Source of the DNA: an uncultured Solirubrobacter sp.
GTDB taxonomy: Bacteria > Actinomycetota > Thermoleophilia > Solirubrobacterales > Solirubrobacteraceae
Length of the DNA stretch: 17,117 bases
NCBI GenBank assembly: GCA_937871635.1
Contig: CALMNS010000623.1
Span: 1-17,117, forward strand
Direction of reading: 5' to 3'
Translations under genes and position numbers: made by a program
Part shown: in pieces, positions 1 to 6,176 of the stretch
Layout of the letters: the number at the start of each line of letters is the position of its first letter
Numbering within the stretch: position 1 is the first letter of the stretch
Notes under the pieces: model-generated
What the model was told of the DNA's origin: nothing
The model's database searches: none
What the model saw: only the letters and a program-made list of their open reading frames with translations

Positions 1-134
1 CGGCACCACTTGCAGTACTTCCGCAGGCCGATGCGATCGGGGTTGTTGCGCTTGCTCTTGTTGGTCTGGTAGTTCCGGCGCTTGCAGTCCTCGCAGGCGA
101 GGGTCACAGCGATCCGGACGTCTCCGCGGGCCAT
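1..134 (-). CDS. rpmG: 50S ribosomal protein L33 (3' end beyond window)
   Basis: Translating the minus strand from the ATG at 134 gives a protein starting MARGDVRIAVTLACEDCKRR and continuing through NYQTNKSKRNNPD to YCKWCR, where the window ends after 44 complete codons. This is the bacterial L33 pattern; the family is about 50-55 residues, so only the last few residues are missing. The two CxxC pairs (CEDC and CKWC) are the zinc-ribbon ligands of the cysteine-containing L33 type. L33 is a small protein of the large ribosomal subunit. In many bacteria rpmG is followed by secE and nusG, so that operon may continue to the left of the window; this is inference. A GGGAG sequence about 12 nt upstream of the ATG lies inside a small hairpin described separately. 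Confidence 0.95.
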   Translation of the reverse strand, partial: MARGDVRIAVTLACEDCKRRNYQTNKSKRNNPDRIGLRKYCKWC

Positions 135-206
135 GGTGCGAGACGGCTCCCGTCTGGGTCGTTCGGGGCAAAAAGAGACCCCGCCGAACTTCGCGAGGTC
201 AAGGAG
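135..206 (-). promoter_or_regulatory. rpmG leader with two inverted repeats
   Basis: The 72-bp gap between the small membrane-protein gene and rpmG contains two inverted repeats. At 141-155 AGACGG and CCGTCT pair around a three-base loop, and the likely rpmG Shine-Dalgarno (GGGAG on the minus strand) falls inside this hairpin. At 164-183 CGGGG and CCCCG flank a ten-base loop with a run of five T on the minus strand. On the minus strand TTGACC at 202-197 resembles a -35 box, but no convincing -10 follows at normal spacing. The region could be a weak terminator or attenuator for the upstream small gene plus a translational control hairpin for L33. Structure is seen; function is inferred. Confidence 0.35.
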
Positions 207-362
207 TCAGGATAGCGCAGGCGCCCGCCGCGGCGAGGACGCCCCGGCGTCGGCGGCCTGCTCGTCGTCGCCCTCCTTGGCGCTGACGCACATCCCCAGG
301 AAGATCAGGCAGAGACACAGCCAGACGACCACGCCGAGCGCGATAATCAGCACACCACTCAC
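207..362 (-). CDS. small single-pass membrane protein, 51 aa, unknown function
   Basis: A GTG-initiated frame of 51 codons, preceded by a strong GAGGAG Shine-Dalgarno about 8 nt upstream. The protein has a hydrophobic segment at residues 4-26 (VLIIALGVVVWLCLCLIFLG) with cysteines at 16, 18 and 25. An acidic then Ala/Ser/Arg-rich tail follows (KEGDDEQAADAG at 29-40). With the short N-terminus and charged tail, one membrane span is expected; the topology is not certain. It lies between the priming sugar transferase gene (stop 103 bp upstream) and rpmG (72 bp downstream), all on the minus strand, and could be cotranscribed with rpmG. I do not recognise a family. The good ribosome-binding site and compact transmembrane pattern favour a real gene. 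Confidence 0.6.
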   Translation of the reverse strand: MSGVLIIALGVVVWLCLCLIFLGMCVSAKEGDDEQAADAGASSPRRAPALS

Positions 363-423
363 AGCACTCTCCTCAACAGCACAGCGATGTCCGGGAGGTT
401 ACCCAGACTGGCGATTCGTACCC

Positions 424-436
424 CGCTCGTTGAGCG
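424..436 (-). terminator. possible weak terminator hairpin after the priming sugar transferase gene
   Basis: CGCTC and GAGCG pair around a three-base loop about 30 nt downstream of the stop of the 465-1994 gene. There is no T tract and the stem is only five base pairs, so it could equally be chance. The rest of the 102-bp gap (363-464) holds the ribosome-binding site of the 51-aa gene and no other clear signal. Confidence 0.25.
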
Positions 437-464
437 ATTCGGCGCTGCGTGGGCGAGATCCTGC

Positions 465-1994
465 CTACATGCCGCCGCGCGACAGCATGTGCGGGACCGT
501 GCGCAGGAGCAGCTTGACGTCGCTCCACAGCGACCATCCGGCGATGTAGAGGTAGTCGATCTTGACCATCTCGGGCATCGGGATCCGGGCCGAGCCGAGC
601 ACCTGCCAGGGCCCGGTCATCCCGGGGGTGAGGTGCAGGCGCGAGCGCATCATGCCCTCGACCCGCGCGTCCTCGTCGACCACCAGCGGCCGCGGTCCGA
701 CCAGGCTCATCTCGCCCCGGAGGACGTTGAAGAGCTGGGGCAGCTCGTCGAGCGAGGTCCGGCGCAGGAAGCGCCCGACGCGGGTGATGCGGGGGTCGTT
801 CTGGATCTTGAACAAGCCGACGGCCTCGTTGCGGTGCACCAGGTCCGCCTTGTGCTCCTCGGCGTCGGGGATCATCGAGCGGAACTTGACCATCCCGAAG
901 CGCTCGCCGTCGCGGCCCACGCGGGTCTGGCGGAAGAAGACGGGACCCCGGGAGTCGAGCCGGATCGCGGCGGCGATGACCAGGAGCATCGGGGCGATCG
1001 CCACCATGCCCACCGTCGCCCCGACCAGGTCGAAGCTGCGCTTGAGGACGCGCGAGGAGCGCGTGAGCCCGAAGCGGCGGATGCCGAGCATGGGCATGCC
1101 GTCGAGGTCGTCGAACTCGACCGACGTCCCGACCACTTCGAGCATCCGGGGCAGGATGCTCACCCGGACGCCGGCCGCCTTGGCGATCTGGATCAGGTCG
1201 AGCATGTCGGCCGAGTCGGTGCTGACCGGCGCGAGGATGACGCGGTCGATCCGCATGTCGTGGATCAGGCCGCTGAAGCGCACGGCACCGGACGCCAGGG
1301 CCCGGCTGCCCTCGGCCAGCGGCAGGGTGGCCACGACCTCGGCGTTCACCTTGGAGTCGCGCATCTTCTGCCGGACGTTGTCGCCGACCTGCGGGCTGCC
1401 GATCACCAGGCACCGCTCGGTGGTGGCGCGGCGGCACGCGAGGTACCGGGCGAGCTTGCGCCCCCACACCGTGCAGACGAACACGGTGGCCCACAGGCCG
1501 AGGACCTGACGCTCGTCGAGCGAGCCCTCGACCAGGCGATCGCCGAGCAGATACGTGACCAGCGCGAACAGGCCGGAGAGCTGGAAGAGCATCGGGAGCT
1601 CGTCGAGCGTCGAGCGCTTGAGCACGAGCTCGTCGCGCTCGTAGAGCCCGGCCACCTTGTAGATGAGCACCACCAGGGGCAGCACGGCCAGGGTGGCGAG
1701 CTTGACGCGGTCGTCGCCCAGGACGACCGCGGCGATGAGCATGGCGAGGGCGGCGGAGCTCGCGTCGGCCACCGCGAGCACCCGGCGGTACAGGCGGTCA
1801 CGGACGGCGACGCTGGTGCGCGCGGGCGCCTCGGTGAGCGGCGGCTCCGGGATCCGGTCGTCCGCGCGCCGTCCGAACGGACGGGTCGGAGTGAAGCGCC
1901 GACCCGGGCGGCGGCGGTCCTCGACCTGCTCGAGGGTGTCGAGGCCGTCGAGCGAGGTCCCGAGGTGGACGGTGATGGACTTCGGTTCGGACAT
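465..1994 (-). CDS. polyprenyl-phosphate sugar phosphotransferase (WbaP/WcaJ-type priming enzyme)
   Basis: This 509-aa protein would transfer a sugar-1-phosphate from a nucleotide sugar to undecaprenyl phosphate, the first membrane step of exopolysaccharide or glycolipid assembly. Layout: a charged N-terminal tail (1-65), hydrophobic segments at about 70-116 and 137-180, a Rossmann-like CoA-binding-type domain (VIGSPQVG at 197-204) and the bacterial sugar transferase domain at about 315-509. That last domain carries a membrane segment (322-345), GPVFFRQTRVG (350-360), MVKFRSM (368-374), the catalytic Asp-Glu in SLDELPQLFNVLRGEMS (414-430) and LVGPRP. Length matches the long polytopic family rather than the short PglC type. 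No clear Shine-Dalgarno precedes the ATG. It is the initiating enzyme for the locus that follows; the sugar it transfers cannot be told from sequence. Confidence 0.92.
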   Translation of the reverse strand: MSEPKSITVHLGTSLDGLDTLEQVEDRRRPGRRFTPTRPFGRRADDRIPEPPLTEAPARTSVAVRDRLYRRVLAVADASSAALAMLIAAVVLGDDRVKLATLAVLPLVVLIYKVAGLYERDELVLKRSTLDELPMLFQLSGLFALVTYLLGDRLVEGSLDERQVLGLWATVFVCTVWGRKLARYLACRRATTERCLVIGSPQVGDNVRQKMRDSKVNAEVVATLPLAEGSRALASGAVRFSGLIHDMRIDRVILAPVSTDSADMLDLIQIAKAAGVRVSILPRMLEVVGTSVEFDDLDGMPMLGIRRFGLTRSSRVLKRSFDLVGATVGMVAIAPMLLVIAAAIRLDSRGPVFFRQTRVGRDGERFGMVKFRSMIPDAEEHKADLVHRNEAVGLFKIQNDPRITRVGRFLRRTSLDELPQLFNVLRGEMSLVGPRPLVVDEDARVEGMMRSRLHLTPGMTGPWQVLGSARIPMPEMVKIDYLYIAGWSLWSDVKLLLRTVPHMLSRGGM

Positions 1995-2274
1995 GGTGGG
2001 GCTACTGCGCTCGTTTCCAAGAGATCAGGACGTCGTCAGGCCGGGTCGAACACTGCTGCCCTGCGTTCGATCCTTCCACCCGTAACAACGAGCGTCCAGC
2101 GAAGTTCTTGCGGTGTTTCTCCCGGCTTGTGCGCCAGCCCGGCCACCCGGCGAATAATCGCCTCGGGCCCCGGTTCCGCGGTTGTCATCGTCCTGACTGC
2201 GAGGTCGACCGGGGTCACGTGCGGATCGTCGGGCTGCAGTTGGCGCCCCTGCGGCCGACCATACCGGGAGGACC
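1995..2274. promoter_or_regulatory. divergent intergenic region with a palindrome (2149-2162)
   Basis: This 280-bp gap separates the divergent starts of the priming transferase and the PAS/BTAD regulator, so it should hold promoters for both. The clearest element is GGCGA-ATAA-TCGCC at 2149-2162, a perfect inverted repeat with an AT-rich core in otherwise GC-rich DNA, extended by CCC and GGG arms across a two-base bulge. AATAAT inside it matches five of six bases of a -10 box on the plus strand, but no good -35 sits at 17 bp. It is a candidate operator or promoter element. The plus-strand gene has a clear GGGAGGA site just before its ATG. Confidence 0.35.
2036..2188 (-). CDS. possible small ORF, 50 aa, unknown
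   Basis: An open frame in the divergent gap starts at an ATG preceded by CAGGACG and ends 41 bp before the priming transferase start, on the same strand. A GTG at 2218 could extend it by ten residues. The product would include PGPEAIIRRVAGLAHKPGE near the start and ELRWTLVVTGGRIERRAAV near the end. It has no signal peptide or membrane span. Third codon positions are less GC-rich than in neighbouring genes, which argues against coding. Listed because it is a plausible small leader protein; no family recognised. Confidence 0.22.
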   Translation of the reverse strand: MTTAEPGPEAIIRRVAGLAHKPGETPQELRWTLVVTGGRIERRAAVFDPA

Positions 2275-3483
2275 ATGGCCACCGCGCACCTGCCCCACGA
2301 ACGCCCGGTCGATCCGCGGCTCGACGGCGACGCGATCACGCGCGGCGTCTTCGACCGGTTTCCCTACGGGCTCCTCGTCACCTCGCCCACGGGCGAGGTC
2401 CGGGCCGCAAACGGGGCGGCGCGCCGGCTGCTCGACCGCGCTGCGCCGACCGCAGACACCTGCTGCGCGCTGCTCGGCTGCCGTCGCGACGACGCGCCGC
2501 TGGGCGGGGAGTGCCTGTCGGCGCTCGCGCTGGCCACCGGCGCGCCGTTGCCGGACGTCCGGCTCGAGCTGCCGGGGATCGAGCCGCCCAAGGCCGTCTG
2601 GGTGACCGCCGCGCCGCTCTCGGACGTCACCGCGCTGCTGCAGGTGCGGCCCGCCGATCCGCGCGACCGGCGCAAGCGCACCGAGCCGCACTGGCTGTCG
2701 GGCCCCGCCTTGCGGGTGCACACGCTCGGGCGCACGACCGTGGCGAGCGCGGAGGGGCCGATCGACGGCGCCTGGCTCGGCCAGCTCCCCGGCCAGCTGC
2801 TCAAGCTCCTCATCTGCGAGCGCGGGCACGTCACCCACTCGGATCTCCTGCTCGCGCACCTCTGGCCTGAGGCGGGGCGCGAGGCGCTCGTCAACCTGCG
2901 CAACACCGTCTTCGCCCTGCGCAAGCGCCTCGAGCCGGCCCGCGCGCGCCACTCCGCGTCGTCCTTCGTCGTCGCGCGCGACGGCGGCTACCTGCTCGAC
3001 GGGCGGCTCATCCACGTCGACGCGGACGACTTCGAGGCCGCCGCCGCGGAAGGACTGAGCGCGCGGGCCCAGCAGGACTTCGAGCGCGCGAAGGAGCCGC
3101 TCGAGCGGGCGGTGGCCCTCTACACGGGCGAGTTCCTCGCCGACGAGCCCTACGCGGAGTGGGCCTTCGCCGAGCGCGACCGCCTGCACGGGATCGCCTG
3201 CCGGGTGCTGCGGGCGCTCGCCGACGCGCGCCGCGGCCTCGGCGACCGGGAGGCCGCCGTCCACGCCCTGGCCCGGCTAGCCGAGCTCGAGCCGTTCGAC
3301 GGCTCGAGCCAGCGCGAGCTGCTCGGCCTGCTCGTCGACCTCGACCGGCGCTCGGAGGCCATCCGCCGCTACCGGCAGTTCCGCGCGCAGTGGATCGAGG
3401 CCTTCGGCGAGCCGCCCGACTTCGACGTCAAGTCGTTCCGCCGCAACCCGGAGCCGGCCGGGCGCGGCCCAGGCGCCGGCTGA
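2275..3483 (+). CDS. PAS-BTAD (SARP-like) transcriptional regulator
   Basis: A 402-aa regulator with an N-terminal PAS-like sensor, a winged-helix DNA-binding domain and a bacterial transcriptional activator domain. The PAS part spans about 26-125 (RFPYGLLVTSPTGEVRAANG at 28-47) and contains cysteines at 63, 64, 69 and 80. The OmpR/PhoB-like winged helix spans about 145-243 (LLKLLICERGHVTHSDLLLA, then NLRNTVFALRKRL, ending in VVARDGGYLL). The helical BTAD repeat region spans about 248-378 (YTGEFLADEPYAEWAFAERD; FDGSSQRELLGLLVD). The start is set by GGGAGGACC directly before ATG. The family typically activates adjacent clusters; its position divergent to the priming transferase suggests it controls this locus, but that is inference. 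No aspartate receiver domain is present, so signalling would be through the PAS part. Confidence 0.9.
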   Translation: MATAHLPHERPVDPRLDGDAITRGVFDRFPYGLLVTSPTGEVRAANGAARRLLDRAAPTADTCCALLGCRRDDAPLGGECLSALALATGAPLPDVRLELPGIEPPKAVWVTAAPLSDVTALLQVRPADPRDRRKRTEPHWLSGPALRVHTLGRTTVASAEGPIDGAWLGQLPGQLLKLLICERGHVTHSDLLLAHLWPEAGREALVNLRNTVFALRKRLEPARARHSASSFVVARDGGYLLDGRLIHVDADDFEAAAAEGLSARAQQDFERAKEPLERAVALYTGEFLADEPYAEWAFAERDRLHGIACRVLRALADARRGLGDREAAVHALARLAELEPFDGSSQRELLGLLVDLDRRSEAIRRYRQFRAQWIEAFGEPPDFDVKSFRRNPEPAGRGPGAG

Positions 3484-3524
3484 GCGGCTCGGTGCCCGAG
3501 GGCGCCCGGCCGCTCGAGCGGCTC
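3482..3524. terminator. palindrome-rich convergent terminator
   Basis: The 39 bp between the convergent regulator and aminotransferase stop codons are nearly all inverted repeats. GAGCGGC at 3482-3488 pairs with GCCGCTC at 3509-3515. Inside that lie CTCGG/CCGAG (3488-3492 with 3496-3500) and the palindrome GGGCGCCC (3500-3507). A perfect 14-bp palindrome, GCCGCTCGAGCGGC, occupies 3509-3522. GAGCGGCTC is directly repeated at 3482 and 3516. No T tract is seen. A bidirectional terminator is the natural reading in GC-rich actinobacterial DNA. Confidence 0.5.
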
Positions 3525-4839
3525 AACCCCGAGGGCGGATCGCCGGCCGCACCGGGCGGCCGACCAACACGCCATCAAGACCGAACTCGAGCGCGCGCTC
3601 ATAGGCCGGGAGCGCATGCTCGACGGCGTCGATCGTCAGGTCGACCGCTTCGTCGGTATGCGCGAAGCTCACGACGAAGCTCGGCGAGAGCACGCCGCGG
3701 GTCAGGAGCTCCTGCAGGAACAACGTCCGGAAGCCTTGACTGCGCTCGCTGTCCGCGTCACGCGTGGCGAACACGAGGTTGCAGTCTCGGCCGAGCACCT
3801 CGACGTGGCGCTCCAGTCCCCGCGCCCGGACGACCGACTCGACCCCGGCCCGAAGCCGCGCGCCACTGCGCGCGAGCCCGGCGGCCACCCCTTCGCTCCG
3901 ATGGGTCTCGATGGTGGCCGACAGCGCGGCGAGCGCCCACGGCTGGGCGCCGTAGGTGTGCGAGAGGAGGAAGACCCGGTCGCGGTCGCGGGAGAAGCCA
4001 CCGAGTTCCATGAGCTCACGCCGACCCACGAGAGCTGACAACGGCAATCCGTTCGCCATCCCCTTGCCGAAGGTGCTCAGGTCCGGCTCTATGGCGTGGA
4101 CGTGCTGCGCGCCGTGAAGATGCCACCGGAAACCCGTGATGATCTCGTCCAGGATCAGCACCACCCCGTGCCGGTCGCAGAGCCTCCGCAGGCCGGGGAA
4201 GAAGGCGGGATCCGGCGCCTCAGTGGTTTCCGCCTCGAGGATCACTGCGGCGATGCGGCCCGGGTGCGCGTCCAACATCGCCTCGACCGACCGGAGGTCG
4301 TTGTACCGGAAGGACACGGTGAGGTCGCGAACCGTGGCCGGCACTCCGCCCGGCATCGCCGTCGTACCGATGAACCAGTCGGCGGTGGCGAAGAACGGAT
4401 GATCCGCGCAGATCGCGATCATGTCGCGGCCCGTGTGGGCTCGCGCGAGGCGAACCGCACCGGTGGTGGCGTCGGAGCCGTTCACGCCGAACTTGACCAT
4501 GTCCGCGTGCGGGAACAAGTCGAGCAGCTCTTCGGCCGCCTCGCCTTCCGAGACGTGCGGCCGGACGAAGTTCACCCCGAGGTCGAGCGCCTGCTTGACC
4601 GCCGCGGTCACGCCGGGATGGTTGTGGCCCAGCGTGACCGATCTGAGTCCCATGCCGTACTCGACGTACTCGTTGCCGTCGACGTCCCAGACCCGGCATC
4701 CGTCGCCGCGTTCGACGATCGGCGCCATGCCCTCCGGATACTGGTCGTCTCCCTTCGCGTAGGCGTGAGCGCCACCGGGAATGACGCCCCGGGCCGCTTC
4801 AGAGCGCTTCCGCGATTGCGCATAGCGCTGGCCGATCAT
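3523..4839 (-). CDS. class III (glutamate-1-semialdehyde-type) aminotransferase
   Basis: A PLP-dependent aminotransferase of fold type I, about 438 aa, close in pattern to glutamate-1-semialdehyde aminomutase (HemL). Visible marks are IPGGAHAYAKGDDQYPEG near the N-terminus, VWDVDGNEYVEYGMGLRSVT, the phosphate-binding region NGSDATTGAVRLARAHTGRD (about 120-139), LILDEIITGFR with the pyridine-binding Asp at about 231, and STFGKGMANGLPLSA with the Schiff-base Lys at about 259. It is the last gene of a three-gene operon; its ATG overlaps the upstream TGA as TGATG, and an in-frame GTG three bases earlier is an alternative start. Because it sits among nucleotide-sugar genes rather than haem genes, it may aminate a sugar or sugar-linked keto group. 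Class III enzymes such as NeoB/BtrB do aminate sugars. Substrate unknown. Confidence 0.88.
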   Translation of the reverse strand: MIGQRYAQSRKRSEAARGVIPGGAHAYAKGDDQYPEGMAPIVERGDGCRVWDVDGNEYVEYGMGLRSVTLGHNHPGVTAAVKQALDLGVNFVRPHVSEGEAAEELLDLFPHADMVKFGVNGSDATTGAVRLARAHTGRDMIAICADHPFFATADWFIGTTAMPGGVPATVRDLTVSFRYNDLRSVEAMLDAHPGRIAAVILEAETTEAPDPAFFPGLRRLCDRHGVVLILDEIITGFRWHLHGAQHVHAIEPDLSTFGKGMANGLPLSALVGRRELMELGGFSRDRDRVFLLSHTYGAQPWALAALSATIETHRSEGVAAGLARSGARLRAGVESVVRARGLERHVEVLGRDCNLVFATRDADSERSQGFRTLFLQELLTRGVLSPSFVVSFAHTDEAVDLTIDAVEHALPAYERALEFGLDGVLVGRPVRPAIRPRG

Positions 4840-6176
4840 CACGTACCGACCGTGGCGGTACGCCCGGCGGCGGCCAGCAGCCCATGCTCGCTGAGCAGGG
4901 CCGCCGATCCCGCGACGATGTGGAAGGGCAACCCCGAGCGCTCTGCGATGTCGAGAAGCGAGTGCTCGCCGTCGGAGTAGTTCAGGACCCAGAGCATGGC
5001 CCGCTCGTCGGTGCGTTTGTCAGCGCTCCCGCCGATCGCCCCGTAGAGACCGCGGCGGCCGAGCTGCGGCTCGCCCTTCGGGCTCAGGTTGATGAAGGTG
5101 CTGTCGCGCTCCAGTACGTCGAAGGCCCGGAGGCAATGATCGAGGCTGTCGGCCAGCGCCTCGGCGGACACGAAGTCGAGGTCGTCGCCGGAGGTGTGGT
5201 ACTCGGGGTAGCGACCGTGAGGCGTCCGCATTAGGCAACCGACCGGCAGGTCGAAGCCCGGCGAGCAGTACTGGCGCTCGTCGTAGCCCCAGGGCGAGAA
5301 GTCTTCGACGGCGTGCGCCCGTCCATCCTGACCGAGCACGTGGACCATCGCCTGGTCGATCGCGGCGTCACCCCGGCGGCTGCGTTTGTACGTCGGCCCC
5401 CCACGGTCCCCCACGCCGGTGAGGACGAGCCCGTGACGCGTGCGGGCGATGGCCGCCTCGTTGCGAGCGAGCCAAGTGATGGAACCGATCGTTCCGGGGA
5501 CGAAGACGAAGCGGTAGCTCAACCGCCGCTCGGCTCCAGCCAGCAGCTGGGCGAGCCGTGTCGCCACGGCCACTCCTGAGAGATTGTCGTTGCAGAGGGA
5601 GGGGTGACAGACATGGCAGGAGACGAGGACCTCGTCGGAGCTCTCACCTTCGAGCAGGTACTCGCCGTAGGTCAGATGACCGTCGCTCAGGTCGGCGTCC
5701 ACCACGACGTCGTAGCGTTCGTCCTCGCTGAAGTCGGCAAGGCGCTCGTGAGCCAGGCAGAAGCCCCAGTTCTCGTTGTAGTAGGAGGTGCGGTACGGGA
5801 TCCTCGAGGGCTGGTCGGGCAACGTGAACAGATGCGGCCGCAACTCGGCGAACGGGAGGCGAGTCCGCACCGGGACGCTGTAGTTGAGGACGTGGAGGTT
5901 CGAGGCCCGGAAGTCGATCAGCCGCCGGCCGGACTCGTCGGCTACGTAGGCGTCCCGGATCGTCCACTCGGCAGGCACCGTCCAGTCCAGCACGGGTGTG
6001 CCGGTCGGGACCTCGTGGACGGCCAGCGGGATCCGCTCGCCGAGGCGGGCGAGCGTCTGGCGCACGCCGTCGCCGGTGATCGAACGGCAGAACGGGAGTA
6101 GCTCGGCGATCAGGTCATGCAGCTCCGCGCCGACTTCCTCGGCGCGAAGCTCGCGACGAACGGCGTCGAGCGTCAC
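4839..6176 (-). CDS. DUF4910 aminopeptidase-like protein with C-terminal winged helix
   Basis: A 445-aa protein of the DUF2172/DUF4910 type (COG4310-like, an aminopeptidase-like fold related to M28 zinc peptidases) found in polysaccharide loci. N-terminal region: ELLPFCRSITGDGVRQTL (25-42) and DWTVPAEWTIRDAYV (64-78). The metal-site region is SCHVCHPSLCNDNLSGVA (186-203), giving His188, His191 and Asp197, matching the M28 Asp-Asn-x-Ser-Gly pattern. A late histidine lies in EYHTSGDDLDF (325-335). Residues about 385-440 look like a small winged helix (LWVLNYSDGEHSLLDIAERS). No signal peptide is visible, so it should be cytoplasmic. It begins with GTG overlapping the methyltransferase stop by 4 bp, so translation is coupled. 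Its biochemical role is unknown; a hydrolase or amide-acting step on a sugar intermediate is inference. Confidence 0.85.
   Translation of the reverse strand: MTLDAVRRELRAEEVGAELHDLIAELLPFCRSITGDGVRQTLARLGERIPLAVHEVPTGTPVLDWTVPAEWTIRDAYVADESGRRLIDFRASNLHVLNYSVPVRTRLPFAELRPHLFTLPDQPSRIPYRTSYYNENWGFCLAHERLADFSEDERYDVVVDADLSDGHLTYGEYLLEGESSDEVLVSCHVCHPSLCNDNLSGVAVATRLAQLLAGAERRLSYRFVFVPGTIGSITWLARNEAAIARTRHGLVLTGVGDRGGPTYKRSRRGDAAIDQAMVHVLGQDGRAHAVEDFSPWGYDERQYCSPGFDLPVGCLMRTPHGRYPEYHTSGDDLDFVSAEALADSLDHCLRAFDVLERDSTFINLSPKGEPQLGRRGLYGAIGGSADKRTDERAMLWVLNYSDGEHSLLDIAERSGLPFHIVAGSAALLSEHGLLAAAGRTATVGT

Noticed and set aside
387..2870. Very long plus-strand open frame (827 codons) over the priming transferase and into the regulator
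   Set aside because: It is antisense to a clear sugar transferase and out of frame with the regulator. Its Arg/Asp/His/Ala-rich product is the usual shadow of high-GC coding DNA.
3159..4013. Plus-strand frame overlapping the regulator end and the aminotransferase
   Set aside because: Arg/Ala/Pro-rich product with no motif, in conflict with two recognisable proteins.
4839..6176. Secreted aminopeptidase
   Set aside because: No signal peptide, location inside a sugar operon, and the usual M28 Glu-Glu pair is not seen.
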